Origin: Mesorhabditis belari
Lineage: Eukaryota > Nematoda > Chromadorea > Rhabditida > Rhabditidae
Direction: 5' to 3'
NCBI GenBank assembly: GCA_958450365.1
Contig: CAUEEP010000502.1
Location: 44,791 to 108,790, forward strand
Length of the DNA stretch: 64,000 bases
Of the stretch, positions 48,301-56,823 are shown in pieces. Below the pieces are notes generated by a model. The model searched no databases. It had not been told where the DNA came from and saw only the letters and a program-made list of their open reading frames with translations. Numbering within the stretch: position 1 is the first letter of the stretch; the number at the start of each line of letters is the position of its first letter. A program made the translations under genes and the position numbers.

Positions 48301-51300
48301 TATTTAAACGTCTTAAAACTCGGTTTTTGATTTATTTTGGTAAATTTCGGTTAAATGAACAGAAAAAAGAGTGAATCAAGTCGGTTAAATGGACAAAAAA
48401 CGCAAAAAAAAGCTCTTGCATCAAAAAAAAATCGGTTAAATGAGCCTAAAACTTGAATTTTCTATTTAAAAACTTGCTTTACTTCAATTAATTTTGCTTT
48501 ATTTTGCTTTATTTTGCTTAATTTTACTTAATTTTGCTTAATTTTACTTAAAAAAATGAAAAAAAAGATGATAATCTTTGATTTTCGACAAAAACCAAAA
48601 GTTTTTGAATGGTTTTTGTAAAAATTTTTTAACTTAATCAACTTTATCAAGTGATAAAAAAGATCTTGAATGATAAAAAAAAAGGTTAAAATAAAGCAAA
48701 AAGATATAATTGATGCTTTTCTGGTCGTTGAATGAGTAAGGGATTTTGTTGAGAAATACTTTTCAAAAGGCTCATGTCAGTTGGCTTTCTTTATTTTAAC
48801 ACTTTTTGGGTGATGAATCAATCTGACTCTGATAACTGCTCGAAATTTGGGATTTACATCGATTTGTGGTATGGACCTAGGGCAGAAATGTCACCTTGAA
48901 ATTCGACTGGAATACAAGACCACCTAAACACTGGTCCTGGCCGGGATACAAGACTCCTAATCACTAGTCCTGACTGGGATACAAGACTCCTAACAACTCG
49001 GCCATGGCTGGGATACAAGACTCCTAACCACTAGTCCTGACTGGGATACAAGACTCCTAACAACTCGGCCATGGCTGGGATACAAGGCTCCTAACAACTC
49101 GGCCATGGCTGGGATACAAGACTCCTAACCACTCGGCCATGACGGCAGCTCGACCATGGTGGCAGATTCAAATTTTAAAGAAAATGACTGGGGTTTCTGT
49201 TTGAAAGATATGTTGAAAATTGTCATAAAAAAACCCTTTAAATATGTTTTGCACTTTGATTAAGCCTTAACTTGAAACTCGTGTCTCAAAAAGACTTTTT
49301 TGTCTTTTTTGAGACTTTTGAGACACTTGAAGACTTTTTTATGACAAAAAAAGGATAAAGGATTTTTCAGTTTTCCTGCATAGCATTCAATTTTCGAGGA
49401 AAATGCTTTACAAGTTTGGGCCCTTGTTACGGTGCCACCGCGGTATAGAAGCAAATTACTTTGGCTCGCCAAGTGGCTGGATGGTGTAGTGGTTAGTATC
49501 CTCGTCTCTCAGTTTGTCTCTCAGTTTGTCCCGGGTTCGAATCCCCTCACTGTCAAAACCTTTTTTGCCAAAGCACTAAAGCTGAAGCAGTTAAAGCACT
49601 CAGAAGGCTTCAGCGACGTAGCGACTCCTCTCAGCCTGTTCATTCAGGCTCGAGGGTGTTGGTTGCTTGGTGGTGTTGGTTGTTGGCTATCTGTGTCGTG
49701 GTGCCAAAGCACTAAGACGAATTCCTAGGTATTTTGAAGTGTCTAGAAACAGTATAGGACTAAATAGGGCTTCTGAAAATGGTTGAAAACAACTTTCAGT
49801 GATGAAAGTCAAGTTGATCAAAAGAATATCAATCAAAATGCAAATTTTGTCTCCATTCAATCGACTTGATGTGTAAGACAGCCTTTTTTTGACAGCTTTT
49901 TTGTGTCCATATAACTAGTATCTTGATTTGAATGTTCAAAAAAACCATTGTCAAATTAGATTACTTCAATAGCCGCAACAGCTTTCGGGATCACCGCACA
50001 GCGCACCAATAAAGAAAGCGTCGAGTGGTAGAAAGAGTCAAGGCAATCGCCGAAATAGTACATTTTAAGGAGAATTTTATTTGATTTAAAGTATAATACT
50101 TAGATTAATAGCATTTAAAGTGAATTTGAATTGAATTTGAGCTTTTGGCAGCAATTAGAAATGAAATATGGAGGTTTTGGGAAGAGTTTTTGCGATAGAA
50201 AAACTCGAGTTTCAAATTGATCGACGTGGAATCGAAGGATTTGGTGATAGTCTTAAAGAAGAGCTCGCCATCCAGTATAATTCACAATTCAGGAATCAAT
50301 GATGGGTAATTTTAGACAAGAATACAATGAATCAGATCCAAATTGACTTAGATCAATAAACGAAATGTTTAGCCAAGTTTGGTTAGCTTTGAAACACCGA
50401 TTTAGCTAAATTATTGAAGAATTGCTCGATTAGATTTGTTTTAGCAAAAGATTACGAATAAAATCACTGAGAGATTAGAAATTTCGATTTGAAAATTGTG
50501 CTCATCGGGGTGTTTTTCACCATCAAAATGGAAAAGAACCGGATAAATGGGGAACCGGCAAAAAAAAAGGCCGATTGTCGATCATTTCAATCATTTTTGC
50601 GCAAAAGCGATCGACAACTAGGCGAAAAAAACCATGTTTCAATGAAAGTAAAAGAAAAAGGAAATTTGAGAAGTTAACGAACGAACAAAAAGTTATGGGC
50701 TTCAAATTGTTTGTAATATATTGAATATGTATTGGGTTGGTGAATTGAAAACTGCGGGCTATTGTCATATGTGACAGTTTGAGCACTTTCTTCAAAAGAA
50801 ACCCATTTTGGTGTCAATGGAAAAGTTGTAGAGAATCAAAAATCAAGCTTATATCCAAATTTTCAGAACGAGTCAAAAGCTGGTTTTCAAGAAATGCGAA
50901 ATTTACGAATTTTCACAAAACTTGCATTTTAAGCGAAACTACTAAGTGTATCTTTTTGAAAATTTGGCTATAAGCCTAATTTTTGATTCTCTACAACTTT
51001 TGTATTGACACCAAAATGGGTTTCTTTTGAAGAGAGTGCACAAACTGGGCTGACAGCTGACATCTCCAGTCCTCCATTTTTGAGTCTCACACTTGTCTCA
51101 CACACAAACCAAAATCCTACCACGAAAGAGGAATCCGCAAATTGCCTGTAAAATGGGCAGAAGTCGTCAATAATAATGGAAATTCTTTGGAATGAATTGA
51201 TCGTTTTATGTTGAATAAATTTTAGTTCAAAGTCCCGCAGTTTTCAATTCATCAACCCAATATTTTGAAATGCCTTTGAGAGAAGCTTTTTGAAACAATT

Positions 51301-52680
51301 AAAGGATTTAGTTTCAAATTTTGCTTGCTTAATTCCTTGCTTTATCGGCTATTAACTGAGAAAAAGATCTGTAAGCTTTTTCAACGATGTTGCTTTGTTG
51401 AAAAGTTGCTTGTTTCAAAGTGTTTGGCTATAAAATTGGATAGAGATTACTCTATAGACATCTATCGATGAATTTAGTCTTCTTAAAGTCTTCTTAAAGT
51501 CTTCTTAAAGAACTTCCTAAAGTCTGAAAAAACAAGGAAATTTTAATCAAAATACGTTAGAAGAGCCGTACAATTCCTCCATTAAACAACGATTTGCATC
51601 AAGAATTTGAAAAAATTTGAAACATGAACTTCTCAAACAAACCTTCGCAATCTTTTGTCGATTTTTTAACTCGCCGGCGATCGCTCCCCAAGTGGAATGG
51701 CCAGGCTGTTGCGGGATGAAAACTTGCGCTGCCTTGGCTAAAGTTCAGAGAAAATAATCAATATTCTTTTCAGCTTTTATAAAATAATCTTAATTGAAAA
51801 TCTTAATTGACAATCTTAAAAATCTTATTTGTTGTTGGAGTCTTTTATATCTCATCGTTTGGTTTTATGACTTACTAGTGCTCAATAAGCTCATTAAGAG
51901 ACAAATTTGGACCAAATTTTAAACCAAATCTAGTATATAGTAGTAGTTAGTGACCAAATCTCATATTTAACTTTAACATACAAGTTTTTACTTCTTTTAA
52001 ATCAATATTATGGATTAGGATTTAGAAATGGACATTTGATTAACACAGAAAATATTAGATGAAGTGGAAAAGCATGATTGATTTTCGATTATTAGACAAA
52101 TTTTCTGTTTTCTGAGTAGGTTACGGTAAAAACGACTAAACACACTTCTTCTGGTGCACTGAATTCTTGATTCTTCTTGATAAACTCACTCATTACCTAT
52201 AGGAAATGAAGAGAATTCAGTTTACTAGAAGCTGCGTGTTTTCAATGAGCACAAAAGCTCAATTTCAATGAGCACAGAGCTCCTAACTGTAAGAAGTAAT
52301 CGTCTAGCTAGCTAATCGTCTAGCTAGCTAATCGTCTAGCTAGCTAATCGTCTAGCTAGCTAATCGTCTAGCTAGCTAATCGTCTAGCTAGCTAATCGTC
52401 TAGCTAGCTAATCGTCTAGCTAGCTAATCGTCTAGCTAGCTAATCGTCTAGCTAGCTTTGGCTACTGTAGTCTAGCCTAATTCATCTATAGATGTATTAG
52501 ATTTATTAGATGAATGTAGCTTACTGTAGCTACGATAGATACGATAGATTTCTATTGTTTTCCAAAAAAAACTCACTGTTATTGTTCTTCTCCTCTTCGA
52601 ATTTTGGCTCTTTCGTTGAGAAATCGAATTTCTTTGTCTCTTCAAGTTGTCTTGAGGATCGCGATCGTTCACTGTGATAT
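28573..52680 (-). CDS. rin-1: RIN-family Rab5 exchange factor (RIN homology, VPS9, RA), 5' partial
   Basis: Nineteen exons on the - strand, 5' to 3': 52680-52577, 51737-51643, 47677-47497, 46064-45939, 45103-44988, 42871-42768, 42645-42552, 40260-40097, 38850-38763, 38349-38269, 38168-38078, 36945-36809, 36748-36648, 35898-35780, 32847-32740, 31758-31652, 30335-30244, 29787-29689, 28975-28573. Each has AG/GT borders and every phase joins, giving about 803 residues. The region at about 300-460 (KYVEKLAESSTTVFGATVRR, VRQFINGIKNYLVKHGEG, LHKILLRPVKPHLYHL) matches the RIN homology/VPS9 start. About 460-606 (MQHHYSPLKKFENLLRAVSL, NADDLVRWFVYILSR, EAWYMWELL, FYLGALFSAVHILKN) is the VPS9 core. About 625-675 is a Ras-association segment. 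Members activate Rab5 on early endosomes downstream of Ras. The N-terminal SH2 and start codon were not located. The symbol follows the C. elegans RIN homologue by family recognition, not alignment. Confidence 0.85.
29020..29390 (+). repeat. CTACAGTAACCTACAGTAAG array
   Basis: Decamer-based array in the last RIN intron, beginning about 50 bp upstream of the terminal exon. Confidence 0.9.
29406..29620. mobile_element. foldback MITE (ACTAAAATGTGTTCCTCTTG)
   Basis: Two 85-90 bp arms in inverse orientation in the same RIN intron. Confidence 0.7.
29822..30005. mobile_element. MITE, GCCATTGGCAATCTAAC family, copy 4
   Basis: Full palindromic copy between RIN exons; a half copy follows at 30130-30180. 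Confidence 0.7.
30244..36945 (-). CDS. rin-1: RIN VPS9-domain exons
   Basis: Exons 36945-36809, 36748-36648, 35898-35780, 32847-32740, 31758-31652 and the start of 30335-30244. They encode PVKPHLYHLMVKEQSRSG, SPLKKFENLLR, AVSLVAQPDRW, NADDLVRWFVYILSR, EVEAWYMWELLPQQM and GDASFYLGALFSAVHILKN in the order of a VPS9 domain. An acidic/Ser-rich insert of about 30 residues (exon 35898-35780) sits between AVSLVAQ and NADD. The usual DDFLP appears as DDLVR and the usual GEGYYLT as GDASFYLG, so some conserved pocket residues are changed. The 2.9-kb intron upstream of exon 32847 holds both transposons at 33.1-35.1 kb. Confidence 0.83.
30345..31045 (+). repeat. ATAGATCTTCAAGATCA array (700 bp)
   Basis: Units of 8-17 bp built from AGATCAAT and CTTCAAGATC in a higher-order pattern. 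Confidence 0.95.
31318..31402 (-). mobile_element. tRNA-like sequence
   Basis: Box A TGGCCTAGAGG and box B GGTTCGAGTCC are perfect on the - strand. The acceptor stem (CACCGAC end) is only partly paired and the anticodon loop is too long. SINE head or pseudogene rather than a working tRNA. Confidence 0.45.
31548..31614 (+). mobile_element. tRNA-like sequence
   Basis: GGCTCATTCCC box-A-like, box B GGTTCAATCCC, acceptor ends ACTGG/CCAGT pair. It lies 38 bp from a RIN exon, in opposite orientation. Confidence 0.4.
31785..31935. repeat. CGGACGTCC palindrome cluster, copy 1
   Basis: From TATATGTTACGTCCGAATCT to its inverse at 31935; many CGGACGTCC and GATCCGGAC motifs. Same design at 54058-54180, 61500-61685, 62115-62290 and 62505-62640. 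Confidence 0.75.
31936..32167. mobile_element. Tc1/mariner-type MITE (CAGTACTGGACAATG)
   Basis: Inverted termini of about 55 bp, TA flanks, 232 bp, no coding capacity. Confidence 0.8.
32165..32375 (-). mobile_element. LINE 3' end, family A, copy 4
   Basis: Same 3' tail (AGATTTAAGATTTAATACAC) as 21.6 kb, cut off at 32375. Confidence 0.6.
32450..32560 (+). repeat. ACTAATTTTCAACGAAATC array
   Basis: Four to five 19-bp units. Confidence 0.75.
32960..33015 (+). repeat. TTTTTTAGC array
   Basis: Seven 9-bp units. Confidence 0.85.
33064..33729 (-). mobile_element. decayed mariner element
   Basis: Inverted termini starting TTAGGTTGTTCGGATATAAA, with TA on both sides. Inside, the - strand shows broken pieces of a mariner transposase: CRAWFQRFRNGDESLEDGEH in one frame, AAIKSDQCQTTRELAQQF in another, then ILSRHAKYHGFF and VTGDEKWIHFDNT, the first catalytic Asp block. 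The C-terminal half is deleted. It lies in the same RIN intron as the maT element, 91 bp away. Confidence 0.85.
33821..35097 (-). mobile_element. maT-type (DD37D) Tc1/mariner element, near-complete
   Basis: A 1277-bp element inside the RIN intron. Terminal inverted repeats begin CAGGGTGCGGCAGAATTATA and are flanked by TA dinucleotides at both ends. It carries one transposase on the - strand, so it lies in the same orientation as its host gene. Spacing of the catalytic aspartates places it in the maT group known from nematodes and insects. Only one frameshift was seen in the coding region, which suggests a fairly recent insertion. Confidence 0.88.
33935..34946 (-). pseudogene. DD37D transposase with one frameshift
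   Basis: The N-terminal part (start 34946, MVRASPHRQLIVELHRKGES, helix-turn-helix GVHRNVVNRAIQRYNEL) changes frame near 34795. The rest is an open 280-codon frame (34777-33935) with a second helix-turn-helix (HMGVSDRSIRRIIK) and three catalytic Asp: FTDEK (88), FQQDGAPAH (178) and SPDLNPLD (216), i.e. 37 residues between the last two. It cuts and joins DNA at TA sites. The break makes this copy inactive unless the shift is a sequence error. Confidence 0.85.
35195..35715. mobile_element. foldback element with AACCATATTGG-array core
   Basis: Arms (ACTTTGAGTTTCAAATTTGA, then TTGGAATTGTATCCGAACC) invert at 35640-35715 around an array of 12-14 bp units. ORFs on both strands are artefacts. Confidence 0.8.
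36110..36360 (+). repeat. ~58-bp array (GGTATTCAGTTAAGATTAGC)
   Basis: Four to five imperfect units in a RIN intron. Confidence 0.8.
36975..37115 (+). repeat. AAACGGGTAAACGAGT array
   Basis: Seven- or eight-bp unit, about 18 copies, 30 bp upstream of a RIN exon border. Confidence 0.9.
37626..37830 (+). repeat. GGTTCGAATCTCT and TGGTTCCCAAGAC arrays
   Basis: A 15-bp unit that is a pol III box B (GGTTCGAAT) is repeated at 37630-37680, followed by a 13-bp array at 37742-37830. Probably SINE-derived. Confidence 0.7.
38430..38580 (+). repeat. GCCTGAGCCTTAAAAAT array
   Basis: Units of 17-23 bp between RIN exons. Confidence 0.85.
39166..39495 (+). repeat. dire~150-bp direct repeat pair
   Basis: 39166-39320 and 39347-39495 share GACAATTTTCAATCAT and ATCTCAAAAAATCACCCAT. 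Confidence 0.75.
39590..39910. repeat. dispersed repeat, inverse of 46125-46385
   Basis: Both contain CCATCAAATAAAATACGGTT or its complement over more than 250 bp. Both lie in RIN introns, so the pair could pair within the pre-mRNA. Confidence 0.7.
40303..40545. mobile_element. fragments of the CTCTAATAGTAGTGCA family
   Basis: Several terminus copies (ATTAGAGAGAATACGGTA) in both orientations. Confidence 0.6.
41094..41556. mobile_element. MITE, TACCCCACCCC family, diverged copy
   Basis: Termini GTAAATACTGTAATTGGACC and its inverse; repeats of GGGTGGGGTACTATTAGAG near both ends. Confidence 0.65.
42011..42438 (-). mobile_element. repeat element with AAACC/GGTTT ends, copy 2
   Basis: Inverse of 25184-25553; longer CCAAAA runs. 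Confidence 0.7.
42552..52680 (-). CDS. rin-1: RIN N-terminal linker exons
   Basis: Exons 52680-52577, 51737-51643, 47677-47497, 46064-45939, 45103-44988, 42871-42768 and 42645-42552. They encode mostly disordered, Ser/Glu-rich sequence: FEEEKNNNTKAAQVFIPQQP, HSDYAQLGDFHLCSPNS, FNEPWDSNVWENLLDLAQHG, an acidic EEEDTSSDRTGES block, and a Ser/Pro/Arg block before LPRAVSRFSEACMGSLDDLP. Assignment rests on exact phase agreement across seven introns plus the coding look. A candidate at 52127-52190 was dropped because its phase does not fit and direct joining of 52577 to 51737 does. The first listed exon begins with one split base, so at least one more 5' exon exists. Confidence 0.72.
42930..44450 (+). 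repeat. ~360-480 bp degenerate tandem repeats
   Basis: Four to five copies of a block containing TTGCACTTCATTTCTCCTTT, AGCTAGTTATTATCCAAAGC and CTTAGAATCTTGAGCCCAAG. All lie in one RIN intron. Confidence 0.8.
44535..44876 (+). mobile_element. possible solo LTR
   Basis: TGTCAG...ATCACA borders with AATAAA at 44751. GC-richer than the surroundings. No target duplication and no partner. Confidence 0.3.
45186..45457. mobile_element. MITE, TAATAGTACCCCACCCC family, copy 2
   Basis: Nearly identical to 61062-61328 in inverse; internal GTCGAGAAAAACGCGTCCAA palindrome. Confidence 0.8.
45765..45855 (+). repeat. TGATCAAGCTAA array
   Basis: Seven 12-bp units. Confidence 0.9.
46545..46635 (+). repeat. 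TGTAATATAGCTTTGA array
   Basis: Five to six 16-bp units. Confidence 0.9.
46667..46880. mobile_element. TIR element (GGTACTTGTCGGTTATA), copy 1
   Basis: About 35-bp inverted ends; the interior (CTCGGATGGGGATGCTTA) is shared with copy 2. Confidence 0.7.
47087..47333. mobile_element. TIR element (GGTACTTGTCGGTTATA), copy 2
   Basis: Same orientation as copy 1, 200 bp away. It adds a small AGAGCTGACA array. Confidence 0.7.
48020..48235 (+). repeat. CGTCTCTAGCACACAGTTTAC array
   Basis: Ten 21-bp units; the - strand ORF here is an artefact. Confidence 0.95.
48905..49150 (-). repeat. array made of a tRNA/SINE box-A unit
   Basis: About six units of 34-45 bp. Each, on the - strand, reads TGGCCGAGT[TG]GTTAGGAG then TCTTGTATCCC, i.e. 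box A and anticodon arm of a tRNA-derived head, without box B. Confidence 0.7.
49470..49557 (+). mobile_element. tRNA-like sequence with internal duplication
   Basis: Box A TGGTGTAGTGG and box B GGTTCGAATCC are both perfect. A 12-bp duplication (TCTCAGTTTGTC) breaks the anticodon arm and the acceptor stem does not pair. SINE head or pseudogene. Confidence 0.5.
50090..50340 (-). mobile_element. inverted partial copy of the 18.9-19.4 kb LTR-like repeat
   Basis: Shares GCTGCCAAAAGCTCAATTTT-type sequence with 19300-19360 on the opposite strand. Confidence 0.6.
50732..51260. mobile_element. mariner-type MITE (TTGGGTTGGTGAATTGAAAA), copy 2
   Basis: 529 bp, TA flanks; about 95% like 16676-17202 by eye. 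Confidence 0.85.
52285..52455 (+). repeat. TAATCGTCTAGCTAGC perfect array
   Basis: Ten to eleven identical 16-bp units; CTAGCTAG is self-complementary. Confidence 0.95.
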
Positions 52681-52739
52681 CTGAATATTCAATTTGAAAT
52701 AAATAAAGCTGATTTGACTCATAAAATGACTATAAAACT

Positions 52740-53010
52740 ATAAAAATATATAAAAAGAATAAACTCATAAAGACTATAAAGACTATAAAGACTATAAAGA
52801 CTATAAAGACTATAAAAGAATACTGTAAAGACTATAAAAGAATACTATAAAGACTATAAAGACTATAAAAGAATACTGTAAAGACTATAAAAGAAGACTA
52901 TAAAGACTATAAAGACTATAAAAGAATTTATAAAAAGAATAAACTCATAAAGACTATAAAGATTATAAAGACTATAAAGACTTTAAAGACTATAAAGACT
53001 CATAAAACTC
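52740..53010 (+). repeat. GACTATAAA array
   Basis: Nine-bp unit with higher-order AGAATACTGTAAA variants, just upstream of the most 5' RIN exon found. Confidence 0.9.
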
Positions 53011-53460
53011 ATAAAATCGATTTGAAAGTTAAAAGTGATTGAAAGATTGTAAAAAGATCACTTTTAAAAGAACACTTTTAAAAGATCAATTTAATAATTT
53101 CCATTGAGACAAAGAACAAAGAAATCCATTGAGAAATTCAAGTAAAAAAAACAGGCAACCAGACATTAAACTCATTGCACAGCTTCTAATTAATCCAATT
53201 TTGAAAATTAAACTTTGAAACTTTTGAAACTTTAAACATTTTCCTTTTATTTCTTGAATTTTAGCAAAAATACAGAAATTTGTTCTTCAATTTGATTCAA
53301 AAAATTTGAAATTTTCTAAGCTTTTATTAGAAAAGCCTTTGAAACCTAACGTTTCGAAAATTTGAAACTCAAACTTTAAAATCGATTCCCTTTCACCGAT
53401 TCCCTTTTGAAATTACTCATTTCTTTAAGTTCACTTGTACAAAGTTGATCAAATATTCAG

Positions 53461-56400
53461 TATTTGTAGGAGGAAAATTTTTGATGGATTTCGAATTGAG
53501 TCCCCTGGTTACAGAGGATGCTTTGTTATTATGCAAATTAGGCACACAGCCCGGGAATATCTGAATGGAAAGGAGGGTGGGGAAGGGGCAATTAACTACT
53601 GTCAACACACTGACAACCGATTGAATGAAAACCAACTTTTACAATTCAAAGTCAGAAGCGAAAGAAAGTAAAAGTGGTGGTTGAAAGCTTTTGGTTGCAA
53701 AATTTCTCTGGGTCACCATACGAGTAAATATTAGAGTGAGACTGTGAATGATGTTTGTAAAAGGATCGAAGTGTCAAAAAGCCTTTGAAAGGGGGAAGAA
53801 AGATGTGAAAGATGTAAACAAAAGAATCGAGGTGTGAAAAGAATCAAATCAAAACAAAGTAGCAAATTTTGTAAAGCATTGTACATCATGATATCATTAA
53901 AAGGGTTTAATGTGATTTATAAACACTAACTTTGAAACATGACATTTTTAGCTCCTTAGAAGAGAACTTCTAAAGAACTTTAGAAGCTTTAGAAGCTCTT
54001 TAGAAGTTCATTGATTAGCAGAAATGATTTGATTTTGATTGATTGATTATATATATGTTACGTCCGGATCCGATCCGGACGTCCGAATCCGGCCGAATCC
54101 GGTCATTGATTATCTTGTGGTCGTTTTCGGACGACTAATCCGACCACACTCATTCGGTCGGATTCGGACGTAATATATATATATATATATATGCTTATTC
54201 AGGGGGCGAATAGAAGCGAATCAGATAAACATAACCGCATCTAACATATTGCTACAATACTTCCACAAAAAAAAAGAAAGAAAACTAAAAAATGGCACAG
54301 TAAGACTGCAGTTAGACACAGGTACAAAAAGATTAAATATAGGGCAGATTTGACATGGCAAAAAGATCTAATTCGTTTACAGATACTTTTAATTTTCCTA
54401 CAGACGAGAAGATACCAGATGGGAGCTCATTCCAAATCCTACTAAAGACTGATAAAGGATAAAGGTTCGCAAAAGAATGATAAAGGGAGAGATGATGGGG
54501 ATGAGATTTTGATTGATTGATTGATTGATTGATTTTTGATGTAAATTCTTTATCTAATAACTTTCGAGTTGTTTATCAAAGCTGGTTACGCGGAGAATTG
54601 CCTCCAATTTGGCATTGAGTTTAGTGCTAAAGGCATTGAATAAGGGACATAGATTAGAGGGATATAGATTAGAATTTTTGGCGTAAATCGTTAACAAATA
54701 CAAGGATGACAATGTCGAAGAAAAGATGAACAATGCAGAAGGATGACGTGGATAAATTCGCGCATCGGACATATTTTTGAGTGATAGAAAAGGAAAATGA
54801 AAATGATTTGCGTTAGATATTTTATATATTTCAAATTGGTGAATCGATTTTGTTTAGAATATGCTTGAGTAAAAGCTTTCAATACAAATTTACTTAAGTA
54901 ATTGTTTACTTGAAAGAAATAAGGCTTGCTTGAAGCTTGCTTGCTGGCTTACTTGCTTGCTAGATTGCTTGCTTGCTTGCTGGCTTACTTGCTTGCTAGA
55001 TTGCTTGCTTGCTTGCTGGCTTACTTGCTTGCTAGCCTACTTGCTTGCTTGCTGGCTTGCTGGCTTGCTAGATTGCTTGCTTGCTGCTTGCTTGCTGGCT
55101 TAACATTTTTCTTTATCATTTATCATTGATAATTGATCTAATTGATCAATTAATAAAAATCTCAAGCTTTTTTATAAAATAGCTTTCTAAAATAGCTTTC
55201 TGGTACTAGTCAGGGTTGGTAGAAGGTTTGGTAGAAGAGTCAAATTTCTAGATCAAGCCAAAGGCAAGTTTTTAGGCCAAATCTAAAAGCAAGATTGACC
55301 AAAATATTGACCTAAAAGGAGCACTAAATCTAAGCCAAAGAAACACTTCGTTGTACTGACAAAACCCATTGAAACGTATTCAAAAAGAACAAAAAGAATA
55401 AAAAGAGCAAAAAGAATAAAAAGACGAATATTTCAGAAATACGTGAGAGATTTAGAGAAAAAGGAAAGAAAGAGATGGATTTGGAAAGGAAAAGCAGCCG
55501 AATGTCAGCTGTGGGTTCTCGGGTTACCGGTGGAAAGGGGAGAAGAGGCCTCTTTTCACCCTGTACACCATGAGTATACTCATAAATGTAGTTATGGATA
55601 GAAAATTTTGAATAACATATCTTGAATAACGATTTTAAATAACTTCTTTGAATCCTTTTTGACTTTACAAAGTTCTTTATTAGGTTTTTATTTGCTAAAA
55701 TCGAGCTAAAACTTGTGAAAGTGGTACTTAAGTACTTGGTACTTTGTACCATTTTCGAGTCGAGTACTTGGTACTTGGTACTTTGCTAAATCGATGTGAT
55801 TTTTTCCCAAATCCCATTGTTTAATTGCTTTTCGATAAGTAAACGAAAAAGAAAGAATCCGGGAAATGAGCAGATGGTAAATCTCACTTAAGATCGGTGA
55901 TTGAAAAGGGGAAAAGAAAGAGTGAAGTGAGAGATGACACATATGATGTTGCAATGATACTAATACTTTGAGTAATGCTCGTGCAATGCTCTACTTATCT
56001 CAGTGCTCTACTTATCTCAGTGCTCTACTTATCTTAGTGATCAAAAGACAGAACAAAAGAAATTTTGTTGTAATAAAATGTGTTTCAACATTGTTACTTT
56101 GTATGGAAAATTTGAAGAGCTTAAATTGCTAGAAAACGACTACACGACGCTCCTCTGGCCATGTCATACTATTAGGAAAAAGTAAGTGTAAAGTAAGTAA
56201 GAAAACGAACAGTAAGTGTTCCCAAAAACTCATTGATTTCGAGCACATCGTTAATGAAGTTGAAGATTAAATTAAGTTACGTTAAATCAAGTTAAATCGA
56301 AGACCAAATTCAATGCAAAAGTTTAATAAAAAGTAGATTTGATAAAGAAGTGTTGAATGAAATAAAAAGTCGAGTGGCTCCTGCCCAGAATTGCCTGCCC

Positions 56401-56788
56401 TGCCCAATTCCAAATCTACATCAAATTAATTTGAAACCATTAATTTGAACACTCCTTATTTTGAAACATTGAATTCTTATTTAGAAAATAATTAAGAATT
56501 TACTTGAATGCCTAGTTAAATAGGATTTTAAAAAGAAATCTAAACAGAACAGCTTGAAAGCTATTCTGTTTATGAACAGAACAGCTTTCAAATGAGTTTT
56601 TTTTACACCTGAAACGAGATTTTTCAAAAGCAGTTTCCGAAACGATACGGCTGACATGACTCTGGCTCTGGGTGACCTTGAGTTTTGCTTGGTGAAGACA
56701 AAGCATTGAAAAGGTGAAAGAGTGGATGAATGGAAAGGAAAGGAAATAAGGGGGAACAGGTAATGAGCCTAGGGAAATGCATTAGATG

Positions 56789-56823
<35 letters not shown>

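Noticed and set aside
52127..52190. - strand exon candidate reading MSEFIKKNQEFSAPEE
   Set aside because: Phase does not join to either neighbour; skipping it restores the RIN frame.
56609..56706. - strand exon candidate (SRIVSETAFEKSRFR) that fits RIN exon 52680 in phase
   Set aside because: It overlaps the better-supported + exon at 56634 and lacks a good acceptor; kept out of the RIN model.
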